Below are positions 1 through 7,200 of a stretch of DNA of 22,228 nucleotides, piece after piece. The number at the start of each line of letters is the position of its first letter. Position 1 is the first letter of the stretch. A program made the position numbers and the translations under genes. This DNA comes from DASXUG01 sp036504995 (GTDB taxonomy: Bacteria; Pseudomonadota; Gammaproteobacteria; Burkholderiales; Methylophilaceae). The notes under the pieces are model-generated. The model was not told the origin of the DNA. It saw only the letters and a list, made by a program, of their open reading frames with translations, and ran no database searches. Location of the stretch: the NCBI GenBank assembly GCA_036504995.1, contig DASXUG010000014.1, positions 1-22,228 on the forward strand. Reading direction: 5' to 3'.

Positions 1-324
1 AAATAGTAATGTGTCGAGTGATAAAAAAAGGGCAATTGAGGTTGTTCTAAAAGGTACATTGCCATTTAAGACCGATAGGACTGCATAAATATAGAAAGGG
101 TTGGCATACCAGGCAAAATTTCCTTCCAATGGGCCGAGCCACCCCATAACGAGAATACTTGCGCCCCCTATCAGTTGTTGCGCTTGATAGTATCCATGCA
201 AACTAAAGCCAGTTAAGCAAAGAGAAGTAAGCCAGAGAGTAATAGAAACTATTGCAATTAAGTTTGAATTGATTAGCCTGTTAGTTAGCATCAAGTAATT
301 TCTATTGGTTATTTTAGAAAACAT
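1..324 (-). CDS. Small multi-pass membrane protein, 5' part only (runs off the left edge)
   Basis: Reading the minus strand from an ATG at 324 (or a second in-frame ATG at 291) gives an open frame that is still open at base 1, so only the N-terminal 108 (or 97) residues are present. The peptide is strongly hydrophobic: one segment near residues 20-40 (IAIVSITLWLTSLCLTG), a second containing the run GGASILVMGWLGPLEGNFAW followed by YANPFYIYAVLSVL, and a third reaching the edge. This indicates a small integral membrane protein with at least two or three spans. No good ribosome-binding site precedes either ATG, so the start is uncertain. I do not recognise the family. It lies on the far side of a tRNA 3' remnant (495-522), so it may belong to an inserted element and not to the housekeeping backbone that follows. 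Confidence 0.6.
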   Translation of the reverse strand, partial: MFSKITNRNYLMLTNRLINSNLIAIVSITLWLTSLCLTGFSLHGYYQAQQLIGGASILVMGWLGPLEGNFAWYANPFYIYAVLSVLNGNVPFRTTSIALFLSLDTLLF

Positions 325-494
325 GAAAAAAACAAGACTTAAAAAAGTAATGTTTACTAAGTCTGTTAAAATTTATTACCATGTGTTTATCACTCTACCA
401 AGTGAGACACAATAGTGGTACACAAAACAACTTAAATCACAAAGCAGCTTAAATAAAATCTAATACAATCAATTTGTTGATGAAAGCGTGATGA

Positions 495-522
495 GCGGGT
501 TCGATTCCCGTCGCCCGCTCCA
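495..522 (+). pseudogene. Isolated tRNA 3' end (T-arm, acceptor strand, CCA), glycine-type
   Basis: Positions 495-511 form a T-arm: a five-base stem (GCGGG with CCCGT, one G-U pair) around the seven-base loop TTCGATT. It is followed by a seven-base acceptor strand CGCCCGC (512-518), discriminator T and an encoded CCA (520-522). The acceptor strand and discriminator resemble bacterial tRNA-Gly. No matching 5' acceptor strand (GCGGGCG), D-arm or anticodon arm is found upstream; cloverleaf pairing stops at about base 490. This is therefore a 3' fragment and not a working tRNA. Such fragments are typically left when an element integrates into a tRNA gene and carries a copy of its 3' end. The partner copy is not in this window. 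Confidence 0.8.
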
Positions 523-535
523 GCAGTTCGATTTT

Positions 536-700
536 TTAGAACTCGATCATCTCAAAGTCATCTTTTCTCGCGCCGCATTCTGGGCAAGTCCAATTCGGCG
601 GAACATCGGCCCATGCGGTGCCAGGCGCAATTCCATCTTCTGGGCAACCAGCTGCCTCATCGTAAATCCAACCGCAAATATTGCATATCCAAGTTTTCAT
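536..700 (-). CDS. Rubredoxin
   Basis: This 54-residue protein is a one-iron electron carrier of the cytoplasm. It has the two family knuckles: CNICG (Cys6, Cys9) and CPECG (Cys39, Cys42), which would bind one Fe in a tetrahedral Cys4 site. The usual aromatic residues are present (Trp4, Tyr13, Trp30, Trp37), as is the PEDGIAPGTAWADVP stretch that links the two knuckles. Length and motif spacing match standard rubredoxins. The ATG at 700 is the only sensible start. The gene is divergent from thiD across a short gap and ends a few bases from the tRNA remnant. The redox partner cannot be read from the sequence; roles in alkane oxidation, oxidative stress and oxygen reduction are all known for the family. 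Confidence 0.95.
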   Translation of the reverse strand: MKTWICNICGWIYDEAAGCPEDGIAPGTAWADVPPNWTCPECGARKDDFEMIEF

Positions 701-857
701 GATTATTAAATGTTTAAAATAAGTTAAAATAGAAGGTCTTGAATAATACTTTAAAGTTGCTTTTTATGTGCAAAAACCCAGTGAAATACTTGGTAATTTT
801 GCTTTTTTAATCAAACTGCCCCTCGCTGAAGCAGCTTTAAATCCGAAATTTGATAAT

Positions 858-1718
858 ATGATTAACCCAATGCCTCCCTCAGTCATGACTTTTGCAGCAA
901 CCGACCCAAGTAGCGGTGCGGGCTTGCAAGCAGATATTCTGACATTTGCCAGTATTGGCTGCCACCCTTTGTCTGTTGTTACTGCGATTACGGTACAGGA
1001 TACCGTGGGTGTTGATAGTATTTTGGTGTTTGATGCCGACTGGATTAACGAGCAAGCGCGTACCATTTTAGAAGATATGCAAGTTTCTGCATTTAAGCTG
1101 GGTATGCTCGGGTCTGTTGAAAATGTGGCTGTGATTGCAGAAATTATGGCCGACTACCCTGATGTGCCTCTGCTAATCGACCCTGTGTTGGCTTCTGGTC
1201 GTGGTGATGAGTTGGCCAATGATGAAATTCAAGCGGCGATGATTGATCTGCTTTTTCCGCAAGCCACGCTTATTACGCCCAATAGTTTAGAAGCCCGTCG
1301 TTTGGCATTTTATGATGTGGATGATACCGATGAGCTGGAAAATGCATCTTTAGATGATGCCGCTAAACGCTTGCTTGCGATGGGGTGTGAGTATGTACTT
1401 ATTACGGGTACCCACGAGCGTTCTGCAGAAGTGGTCAACACACTTTATGGCGATAATGGCTTAATCAAAGCCTATAACTGGGAGCGCTTGCCTGGCAGTT
1501 ACCATGGTTCAGGTTGCACCTTAACTTCTGCCATTGCAGCGTGCATGGCGCACGGATTAACCATGGAAGAGGCCGTGTTAGAAGCGCAAGAATTTACCTG
1601 GCAAACCCTGAAAGGGGCTTTCCGCCCAGGAATGGGGCAATATATCCCAGACCGTATGTTTTGGGCACGGGAATCCGATGAGGATGATTCAGACGCAGAT
1701 GATAAAGTCAAAAAGTAA
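858..1718 (+). CDS. thiD: Hydroxymethylpyrimidine / phosphomethylpyrimidine kinase (ThiD)
   Basis: The enzyme phosphorylates HMP and then HMP-phosphate to HMP-pyrophosphate, the pyrimidine half of thiamine, in the cytoplasm. The N-terminal substrate motif (PPSVMTFAATDPSSGAGLQAD) and the C-terminal anion-hole motif GSGCT with the catalytic Cys (about residue 220) are intact, as in the PfkB/ribokinase-type ThiD family. I chose the ATG at 858. The frame is open upstream to a GTG at 768, but those residues do not resemble the family, and 858 gives 286 residues, close to the usual 260-290. The C-terminus has an unusually acidic tail (SDEDDSDADDKVKK), and its coding sequence overlaps the start of thiE, so the two are translated as a coupled pair. 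No TPP riboswitch is evident upstream. Confidence 0.95.
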   Translation: MINPMPPSVMTFAATDPSSGAGLQADILTFASIGCHPLSVVTAITVQDTVGVDSILVFDADWINEQARTILEDMQVSAFKLGMLGSVENVAVIAEIMADYPDVPLLIDPVLASGRGDELANDEIQAAMIDLLFPQATLITPNSLEARRLAFYDVDDTDELENASLDDAAKRLLAMGCEYVLITGTHERSAEVVNTLYGDNGLIKAYNWERLPGSYHGSGCTLTSAIAACMAHGLTMEEAVLEAQEFTWQTLKGAFRPGMGQYIPDRMFWARESDEDDSDADDKVKK

Positions 1719-2340
1719 CGTACACTTAATTGCTGGATTGTATGCAATTACGCCTGATCTAAATGACACGGAGAAGTTATGTCAGATAGTAGAACAAAGC
1801 ATTATCGGTGGCGTGCGTATTGTGCAATATCGCAATAAGCAAGCAGATTCAATGTTGCGTATTACTCAATCTCGAGCTTTGTTGGCTGTTTGTAAAAATT
1901 ACAAAACCCCTTTGATTATCAATGATGACGTTAAATTATGTTTAGCCATTGATGCCGATGGCGTGCATATTGGCAGTTCTGACGGTGATATCGCGGCTAC
2001 GAAAGCCCGTATTGGTGACAAAATTTTGGGTGCTTCATGTTATAACCAGCTTGAGTTGGCACGCAAGGCTCAGGCTGCGGGGGCTGATTATATTGCCTTT
2101 GGTGCTTGCTTTAGTTCCAGCACCAAACCTAATGCTGTTAAAGCCGATTTGAGTTTATTTAAACAGGCAAGTGGCTTGGGAATCCCCACTGTGGCTATTG
2201 GTGGCATAACATTAGAAAACGCTGGTGATGTGGTAGACGCAGGCGCACACGCAGTCGCTGTGATTAGTGCGCTTTATAGTGCACCCGATGTGAAGGCTCA
2301 GGCGATGGACTTTTGTCGGCTGTTGAACAGTGTTAACTGA
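1699..2340 (+). CDS. thiE: Thiamine-phosphate synthase (ThiE)
   Basis: ThiE joins HMP-pyrophosphate (made by ThiD) with thiazole phosphate to give thiamine phosphate. The TIM-barrel sequence shows the family marks GLYAITPD near the N-terminus, the QYRNK pyrophosphate-binding motif (residues 43-47), IINDD for Mg binding, ADGVHIG, the flexible loop region GACFSSSTKPNA, and VAIGGI for phosphate binding. The length, about 213 residues, is typical. In-frame ATGs at 1678, 1684 and 1699 all lie inside the end of thiD. I prefer 1699 because a GAGG sequence lies upstream and the extra residues add nothing conserved, but this is not certain. The thiD overlap implies one transcript and translational coupling. 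Confidence 0.95.
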   Translation: MIKSKSNVHLIAGLYAITPDLNDTEKLCQIVEQSIIGGVRIVQYRNKQADSMLRITQSRALLAVCKNYKTPLIINDDVKLCLAIDADGVHIGSSDGDIAATKARIGDKILGASCYNQLELARKAQAAGADYIAFGACFSSSTKPNAVKADLSLFKQASGLGIPTVAIGGITLENAGDVVDAGAHAVAVISALYSAPDVKAQAMDFCRLLNSVN

Positions 2341-2385
2341 CAGGCGCTGTTAATATTACTGGACCTGATATTATTGGCCTATATA

Positions 2386-2601
2386 TTATTGATTTATGGC
2401 AGTTGAAGAAATGAGTCGGCGAATCAATCGGTTTGCTCTGATAGCAGACAAAGTTGCGCCAAGCTCGTAATCATCCACGCAGGAGGCTTCAATATAGGGT
2501 AAAGCGACCAAACAGCCATCCACCAGACAGACGCGGCATTTGTCTTGCCAAATTTGCTTGTCATTGTCTTGGTGTTTTGAATTGTTGTGCTGGCTTGCCA
2601 T
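2386..2601 (-). CDS. Small four-cysteine protein of unknown function
   Basis: This 71-residue protein starts at an ATG preceded by a good ribosome-binding site (AGGGAGA on the minus strand just upstream of 2601), so I take it as real. It has a polar N-terminus rich in Asn, Gln, His and Lys, then Cys22-x2-Cys25-x4-Cys30 and Cys41, a spacing that could bind a metal, and a basic C-terminus. It is convergent with thiE (45 bases between stops) and divergent from hemL. I do not recognise the family. Its place beside hemL and the thiamine genes gives no firm clue, and no membrane segment or signal peptide is visible. Confidence 0.65.
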   Translation of the reverse strand: MASQHNNSKHQDNDKQIWQDKCRVCLVDGCLVALPYIEASCVDDYELGATLSAIRANRLIRRLISSTAINQ

Positions 2602-2738
2602 GATTCTCCCTAGCTAAAGTTGCTATATGGGAAGTAATTATCTGCGTTATGGAAAATTGTGCAATAGTCTGTTTGGGCTAATCGGACTTGCGATCTTGTT
2701 AAATATTGACTTTAAAACCTCTGGGAACATACAGTTTT

Positions 2739-4010
2739 ATGACTACACGTAATCAACAACTTTTTGAAAAATCTCAACAACTCATTCCAGGTGGAGTTAA
2801 CTCGCCAGTGCGTGCTTTCCGCTCGGTGGGCGGTACCCCAGTGTTTTTTGAAAAAGGCTTGGGTGCAAAACTGTGGGATGTCGATGGCAAAGAGTACATT
2901 GACTACATCAACTCTTGGGGGCCAATGATTGTAGGTCATGCGCACCCAGAAGTGGTTGCTGCGGTGCAAGCGGCGGCGGCCAAAAGTCTTTCTTTTGGCG
3001 CACCTACGGGGTTGGAGCTGGAAATGGCTGAGTTGTTGACTAGGTTGGTGCCTAGTATGGAGCAAGTGCGCTTAACCAGTAGCGGCACAGAGGCGACGAT
3101 GAGCGCCATCCGCACTGCTCGAGGCTTTACGGGGCGCGATAAGATAGTCAAGTTTGAAGGTTGCTATCACGGGCACTCAGATGGCTTGCTGGTGAAGGCT
3201 GGTTCTGGTTTACTCACTTTTGGCGAGCCTGATTCTGGTGGTGTGCCTGCCAGCGTGGCTGCGCATACACTCACGTTGGAGTACAACAATGTTCAGCAGC
3301 TTAAAGACTTATTCGCGCAAGTAGGTAATGAAATTGCCTGTGTGATTATTGAGCCTGTTGTCGGCAATATGAATCTGATTGTGCCTAATCTTGAATTCTT
3401 GCAAACCTTGCGTGCCCTTTGTACCCAATACAATTCAGTACTAATTTTTGATGAGGTCATGACAGGCTTCCGTGTTGGTTTAGGCGGTGCTCAAGCCTTA
3501 TATAGCATCAAGCCCGATATGACTACGTTGGGTAAAGTGATCGGTGGCGGCTTGCCAGTGGCTGCGTTCGGTGGTCGCAAAGACATCATGCAATGTTTGG
3601 CGCCTGTAGGTAAGGTTTACCAAGCGGGTACGCTGTCAGGTAATCCAGTAGCGGTGACGGCAGGGCTGGCGACGTTAAAATTAGTGCAAGAAGCTGGATT
3701 TTATGAAAAGTTAACCCTAAAAACTAAGCAATTGGTGGATGGTTTAACTGCCATTGCAAAAGAAAAGGGCATTGCTTTTAGCGCGCAATCCGTTGGCGGC
3801 ATGTTTGGTTTGTATTTTGCGGAAAAACCGCCCACCAGTTTCGCAGAAGTGATGCGTACTGATAAAGAGTCATTCAATCGCTTTTTTCACTCGATGCTGG
3901 ATAAAGGTATCTACTTCGGCCCATCAGCTTTTGAGGCGGGCTTTGTTTCCGCTGCGCATGGAGATGCTGAAATCAATCAAACATTAGAGGTAGCAAAAGC
4001 AAGTTTCTGA
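2739..4010 (+). CDS. hemL: Glutamate-1-semialdehyde 2,1-aminomutase (HemL)
   Basis: HemL is a PLP enzyme that converts glutamate-1-semialdehyde to 5-aminolevulinate, the first committed tetrapyrrole precursor in the C5 pathway. The protein is a class III aminotransferase: LIPGGVNSPVRAF at the N-terminus, the cofactor region SSGTEA, FDEVMTGFR, and the PLP lysine in TTLGKVIGGGLPV at about Lys266, matching Lys265 of the E. coli enzyme. The length of 423 residues is normal. I chose the ATG at 2739 (MTTRNQQLFEKSQ), preceded by GGGA about 12 bases upstream. An in-frame start at 2706 would add eleven unconserved residues. It is followed within 15 bases by the candidate sigma-54 promoter of gltB, so it is probably transcribed separately from gltBD. 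Confidence 0.97.
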   Translation: MTTRNQQLFEKSQQLIPGGVNSPVRAFRSVGGTPVFFEKGLGAKLWDVDGKEYIDYINSWGPMIVGHAHPEVVAAVQAAAAKSLSFGAPTGLELEMAELLTRLVPSMEQVRLTSSGTEATMSAIRTARGFTGRDKIVKFEGCYHGHSDGLLVKAGSGLLTFGEPDSGGVPASVAAHTLTLEYNNVQQLKDLFAQVGNEIACVIIEPVVGNMNLIVPNLEFLQTLRALCTQYNSVLIFDEVMTGFRVGLGGAQALYSIKPDMTTLGKVIGGGLPVAAFGGRKDIMQCLAPVGKVYQAGTLSGNPVAVTAGLATLKLVQEAGFYEKLTLKTKQLVDGLTAIAKEKGIAFSAQSVGGMFGLYFAEKPPTSFAEVMRTDKESFNRFFHSMLDKGIYFGPSAFEAGFVSAAHGDAEINQTLEVAKASF

Positions 4011-4023
4011 TCTTGTTCTTAAT

Positions 4024-4041
4024 TTGGCAAGATAGTTGCTT
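4024..4041 (+). promoter_or_regulatory. Candidate sigma-54 promoter for gltBD
   Basis: The sequence TTGGCAAGATAGTTGCT fits the -24/-12 consensus TGGCAcg-N4-TTGCw: the invariant GG (4026-4027) and GC (4038-4039) are exactly ten bases apart, and the flanking TTGC block is complete. Transcription would start near 4051, giving a leader of about 170 bases before gltB. Sigma-54 needs an enhancer-binding activator such as NtrC, which would fit a glutamate synthase operon. I found no clear NtrC site upstream (that region is hemL coding sequence), so the activator is unproven. Confidence 0.65.
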
Positions 4042-4130
4042 TTGCATAATGGTTGAAGCAAATCACTAATATCAGTAGAATTACAAGGTTTCACCAAAAA
4101 ATTAACCATTACTTTTTAAAAAATTAATTA

Positions 4131-4146
4131 TCACAATAAGTTGTGA
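4131..4146 (+). promoter_or_regulatory. Perfect 6-bp inverted repeat in the gltB leader
   Basis: TCACAA and TTGTGA are perfect inverted arms around the four bases TAAG. In DNA this could be a dimeric regulator site; in RNA it would form a six-pair hairpin with a tetraloop, six bases before the larger gltB leader hairpin. It is not a CRP site, because the half-sites are in the opposite orientation. Which role applies cannot be told from the sequence. Confidence 0.4.
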
Positions 4147-4152
4147 CATATG

Positions 4153-4206
4153 CGGGCACCAAAACCCTCGATTTGGTGCCCGTTGCTATCAGTACTGACG
4201 AGGGTT
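4153..4206 (+). promoter_or_regulatory. Candidate leader RNA pseudoknot just before gltB
   Basis: Bases 4153-4163 (CGGGCACCAAA) pair perfectly with 4172-4182 (TTTGGTGCCCG), an 11-bp stem with loop ACCCTCGA. The loop bases ACCCTCG (4164-4170) are complementary to CGAGGGT at 4199-4205, only 17 bases before the gltB ATG and directly before the AGGA/TAGG ribosome-binding region. Together these form an H-type pseudoknot: an 11-bp stem, a second 7-bp helix, and a 16-base connecting loop. There is no T-tract after the stem, so it is not a simple terminator. The geometry resembles small riboswitches that hide the ribosome-binding site by a pseudoknot. The identity of any ligand is unknown. Confidence 0.55.
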
Positions 4207-4222
4207 AGGAATAGGCAGAGAA

Positions 4223-7200
4223 ATGCCAGAGCAACAAGGTTTATATCATCCATCAAATGAACGTGACGCCTGCGGTGTAGGCTTTGTAGCACACATTAAA
4301 GGTCAAAAAAGTCATAACATTGTTAAGCAAGGTTTGCAGATTCTTGCTAACTTGACCCATCGTGGTGCAACAGGTTACGACCCTAAGCTCGGTGATGGTG
4401 CAGGTATGTTAATTCAATTACCTGATGCCTTTTTGCGCAAAGAAGCGGCTAAGCTCAATATTAACCTGCCTGCGGTAGGTGAGTACGCCTGCGGTAATGT
4501 GTTCCTGCCTCAGTCTCAAAACGGTCGAGAAGCCTGCGAAGCGATCATTGCACGTATTATCCATGAGGAGGCGCAAGTCTTATTGGGTTGGCGCGATGTG
4601 CCGCGTGATAACAGTAATATTGCCCAAGCCGCACGCGATGTTGAGCCATGTATGCGCCAAGTGTTTATCGCTAAAGGCGCTACACTAGCTGATCAAAATG
4701 CCTTTGAACGTAAATTGTTTGTGATTCGTAAGCGCATTGAACATGCGGTGCGTGCGCTTAAATTAGACGATATTGACCAGTTCTATATCCCATCACTTTC
4801 CAGCCGTACGCTGGTTTACAAAGGTATGTTGCTAGCTGCTGAAGTTGGCATTTACTACCAAGATTTGCAAGATGAAACCATGACGTCAGCGCTTGCTCTG
4901 GTGCATCAGCGTTTCTCAACCAATACATTCCCCGCTTGGGATTTAGCACATCCATTCCGCATGATTGCGCATAATGGCGAAATTAACACTATGCAGGGCA
5001 ATGTTAACTGGATGGCCGCGCGTCATGAAACGATGCGCTCAGCATTAATCGGGGAAGATTTAGACAAATTATGGCCGCTAATAGTAGATGGTCAGTCTGA
5101 CTCTGCTTGTTTTGATAATGCGCTAGAGTTGTTAGTGGCTGGTGGCTATTCTCTACCACATGCCATGATGATGTTGATTCCTGAAGCTTGGTCAAGCAAC
5201 ACGTTGATGGATGAAGAGCGTCGCGCATTTTACGAATATCACGCAGCGTTGATGGAGCCATGGGATGGCCCAGCTGCTGTTGCATTTACCGATGGCCGCA
5301 TGATTGGTGCAACATTAGACCGTAACGGCTTGCGCCCAGCGCGCTATTTGGTGACAGATGATGATCATGTCATGATGGCATCTGAAATGGGTGTGTTGAC
5401 CTTCCCGCAAGAGAAAATTGTGAAAAAATGGCGTTTAGAGCCAGGTAAGATGTTGCTTATTGATATGGAGCAAGGCCGTATCATTGATGATGCAGAAGTC
5501 AAACAACAGCTTGCACAAGCTAAACCATACAAAACGTGGATTGAGAAATCTCGCTACTTCTTAGGCGATTTGCCGCAAGTGGAGAATAAGTTTGCGCATA
5601 ATGCCAGCTTGATCGACTTACAACAATCATTTGGCTATACACAAGAAGATATAAAATTTATCTTACAGCCTATGATTAACAATGGTGAAGAAGGTGCTGG
5701 CTCTATGGGTAACGACAGTGCGTTGCCTGTCCTCTCTAGCAAGCCAAAAGTCATCTATAACTACTTTAAACAGCTATTTGCGCAAGTAACTAATCCACCC
5801 ATAGACCCAATTCGTGAAGAGTTGGTGATGGCCTTAGTGACATTTATCGGCCCTAAACCGAATTTACTGGGGATTGATGAAACTAATCCACCCATACGTT
5901 TAGAGGCTAGCCAACCAGTATTAAGCCTGCAAGAGTTAGAACAACTTAAATCCATTGATACGCTCACGCAAAATGGCTATCGTTCGCTTACGCTGGATAT
6001 TACCTACCCTGCAACAGAAGGTAAGCAAGGCATGGCAGCGGCGATTGATGCACTTAACAAAGCGGCTGCGGATGCGGTGCATGGCGGCTTTAATTTGTTA
6101 ATTTTATCCGACCGTAACATTGGTGCAGATCGCATGGCAATCCCCGCATTGCTAGCTTGTTCAGCAACGCATCAATCATTGGTGCGCGCTGGTTTGCGAA
6201 CAAGTACGGGCTTAGTGGTGGATACAGGTTCCGCGCGCGAAGTACATCATTTTGCTTTGCTGGGTGGTTACGGGGCTGAAGCGGTTTGTCCTTGGCTTGC
6301 TTTCCAAACTATTGAGCAAATGGCGACAGAAGCCAAGCTTGATGGTAAAGAGTGCGCTAAGAAATTTGTAAAAGCCATAGGCAAAGGCTTGCATAAAGTC
6401 ATGTCTAAAATGGGCATTTCTACCTATCAGTCTTATTGTGGCGCACAAATTTTTGAAGCCATCGGTTTAAATTCCCCGTTCATTAACCAATATTTCACTG
6501 GCACCATTTCAAGCATTGAAGGCATTGGCCTCAATGAAATTGCCGAGGAAAGTCTACGTCTGCATACTTCTGCCTTTGGTAATGATCCTGTGCTTAGTAA
6601 CTCCTTGGATGCGGGTGGTGAATACGCCTTCCGTGTGCGTGGTGAAGAGCATATGTGGACGCCAGATTCGATTGCGAAGTTGCAAAATGCAACACGTACG
6701 GGCAAGTATGAAACTTATAAAGAGTACGCAAAGTTAATTAATGACCAAACCAAGCGTCATCTCACATTGCGTGGCTTATTTGAAGTAAAAGCAGCAGGTG
6801 CGCCAGTTCCGCTAGAAGAAGTGGAAGCGGCTAAAGAAATCGTCAAACGTTTTGCGACGGGCGCGATGTCACTTGGCTCTATCTCAACCGAAGCCCATGC
6901 GACATTAGCGATTGCGATGAATCGTATCGGCGGCAGATCGAATACGGGCGAAGGTGGTGAAGACCCTAAACGCTTTATTCCAGTGAGCGTGGCCACCACA
7001 ATGGCTGAAGTCATCGGTGCACACAACATTGAACGCGATATTCCGCTTAAAGCTGGCGATTCTATGCGCTCAAGCATCAAGCAGGTGGCGTCTGGTCGTT
7101 TTGGCGTGACTGCAGAATACTTGGCGAATGCGGATCAAATCCAAATTAAAATGGCACAGGGTGCAAAACCAGGGGAAGGTGGCCAGTTGCCAGGACACAA

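Noticed and set aside
383..410. Inverted GTGT/CACT and AGTG/ACAC pairs in the gap left of the tRNA remnant
   Set aside because: The half-site spacing is unequal and the pairing is weak; chance is likely in AT-rich sequence.
488..709. 73-residue plus-strand frame over the tRNA remnant and rubredoxin
   Set aside because: It is the complement of the rubredoxin gene, whose cysteine motifs are unmistakable.
701..857. TPP riboswitch before thiD
   Set aside because: None of the conserved TPP-aptamer sequence blocks is visible in this gap.
4153..4182. The gltB leader hairpin as a terminator of hemL or an NtrC site
   Set aside because: No T-run follows on either strand, and the GCACC/GGTGC halves are too far apart for the NtrC consensus.
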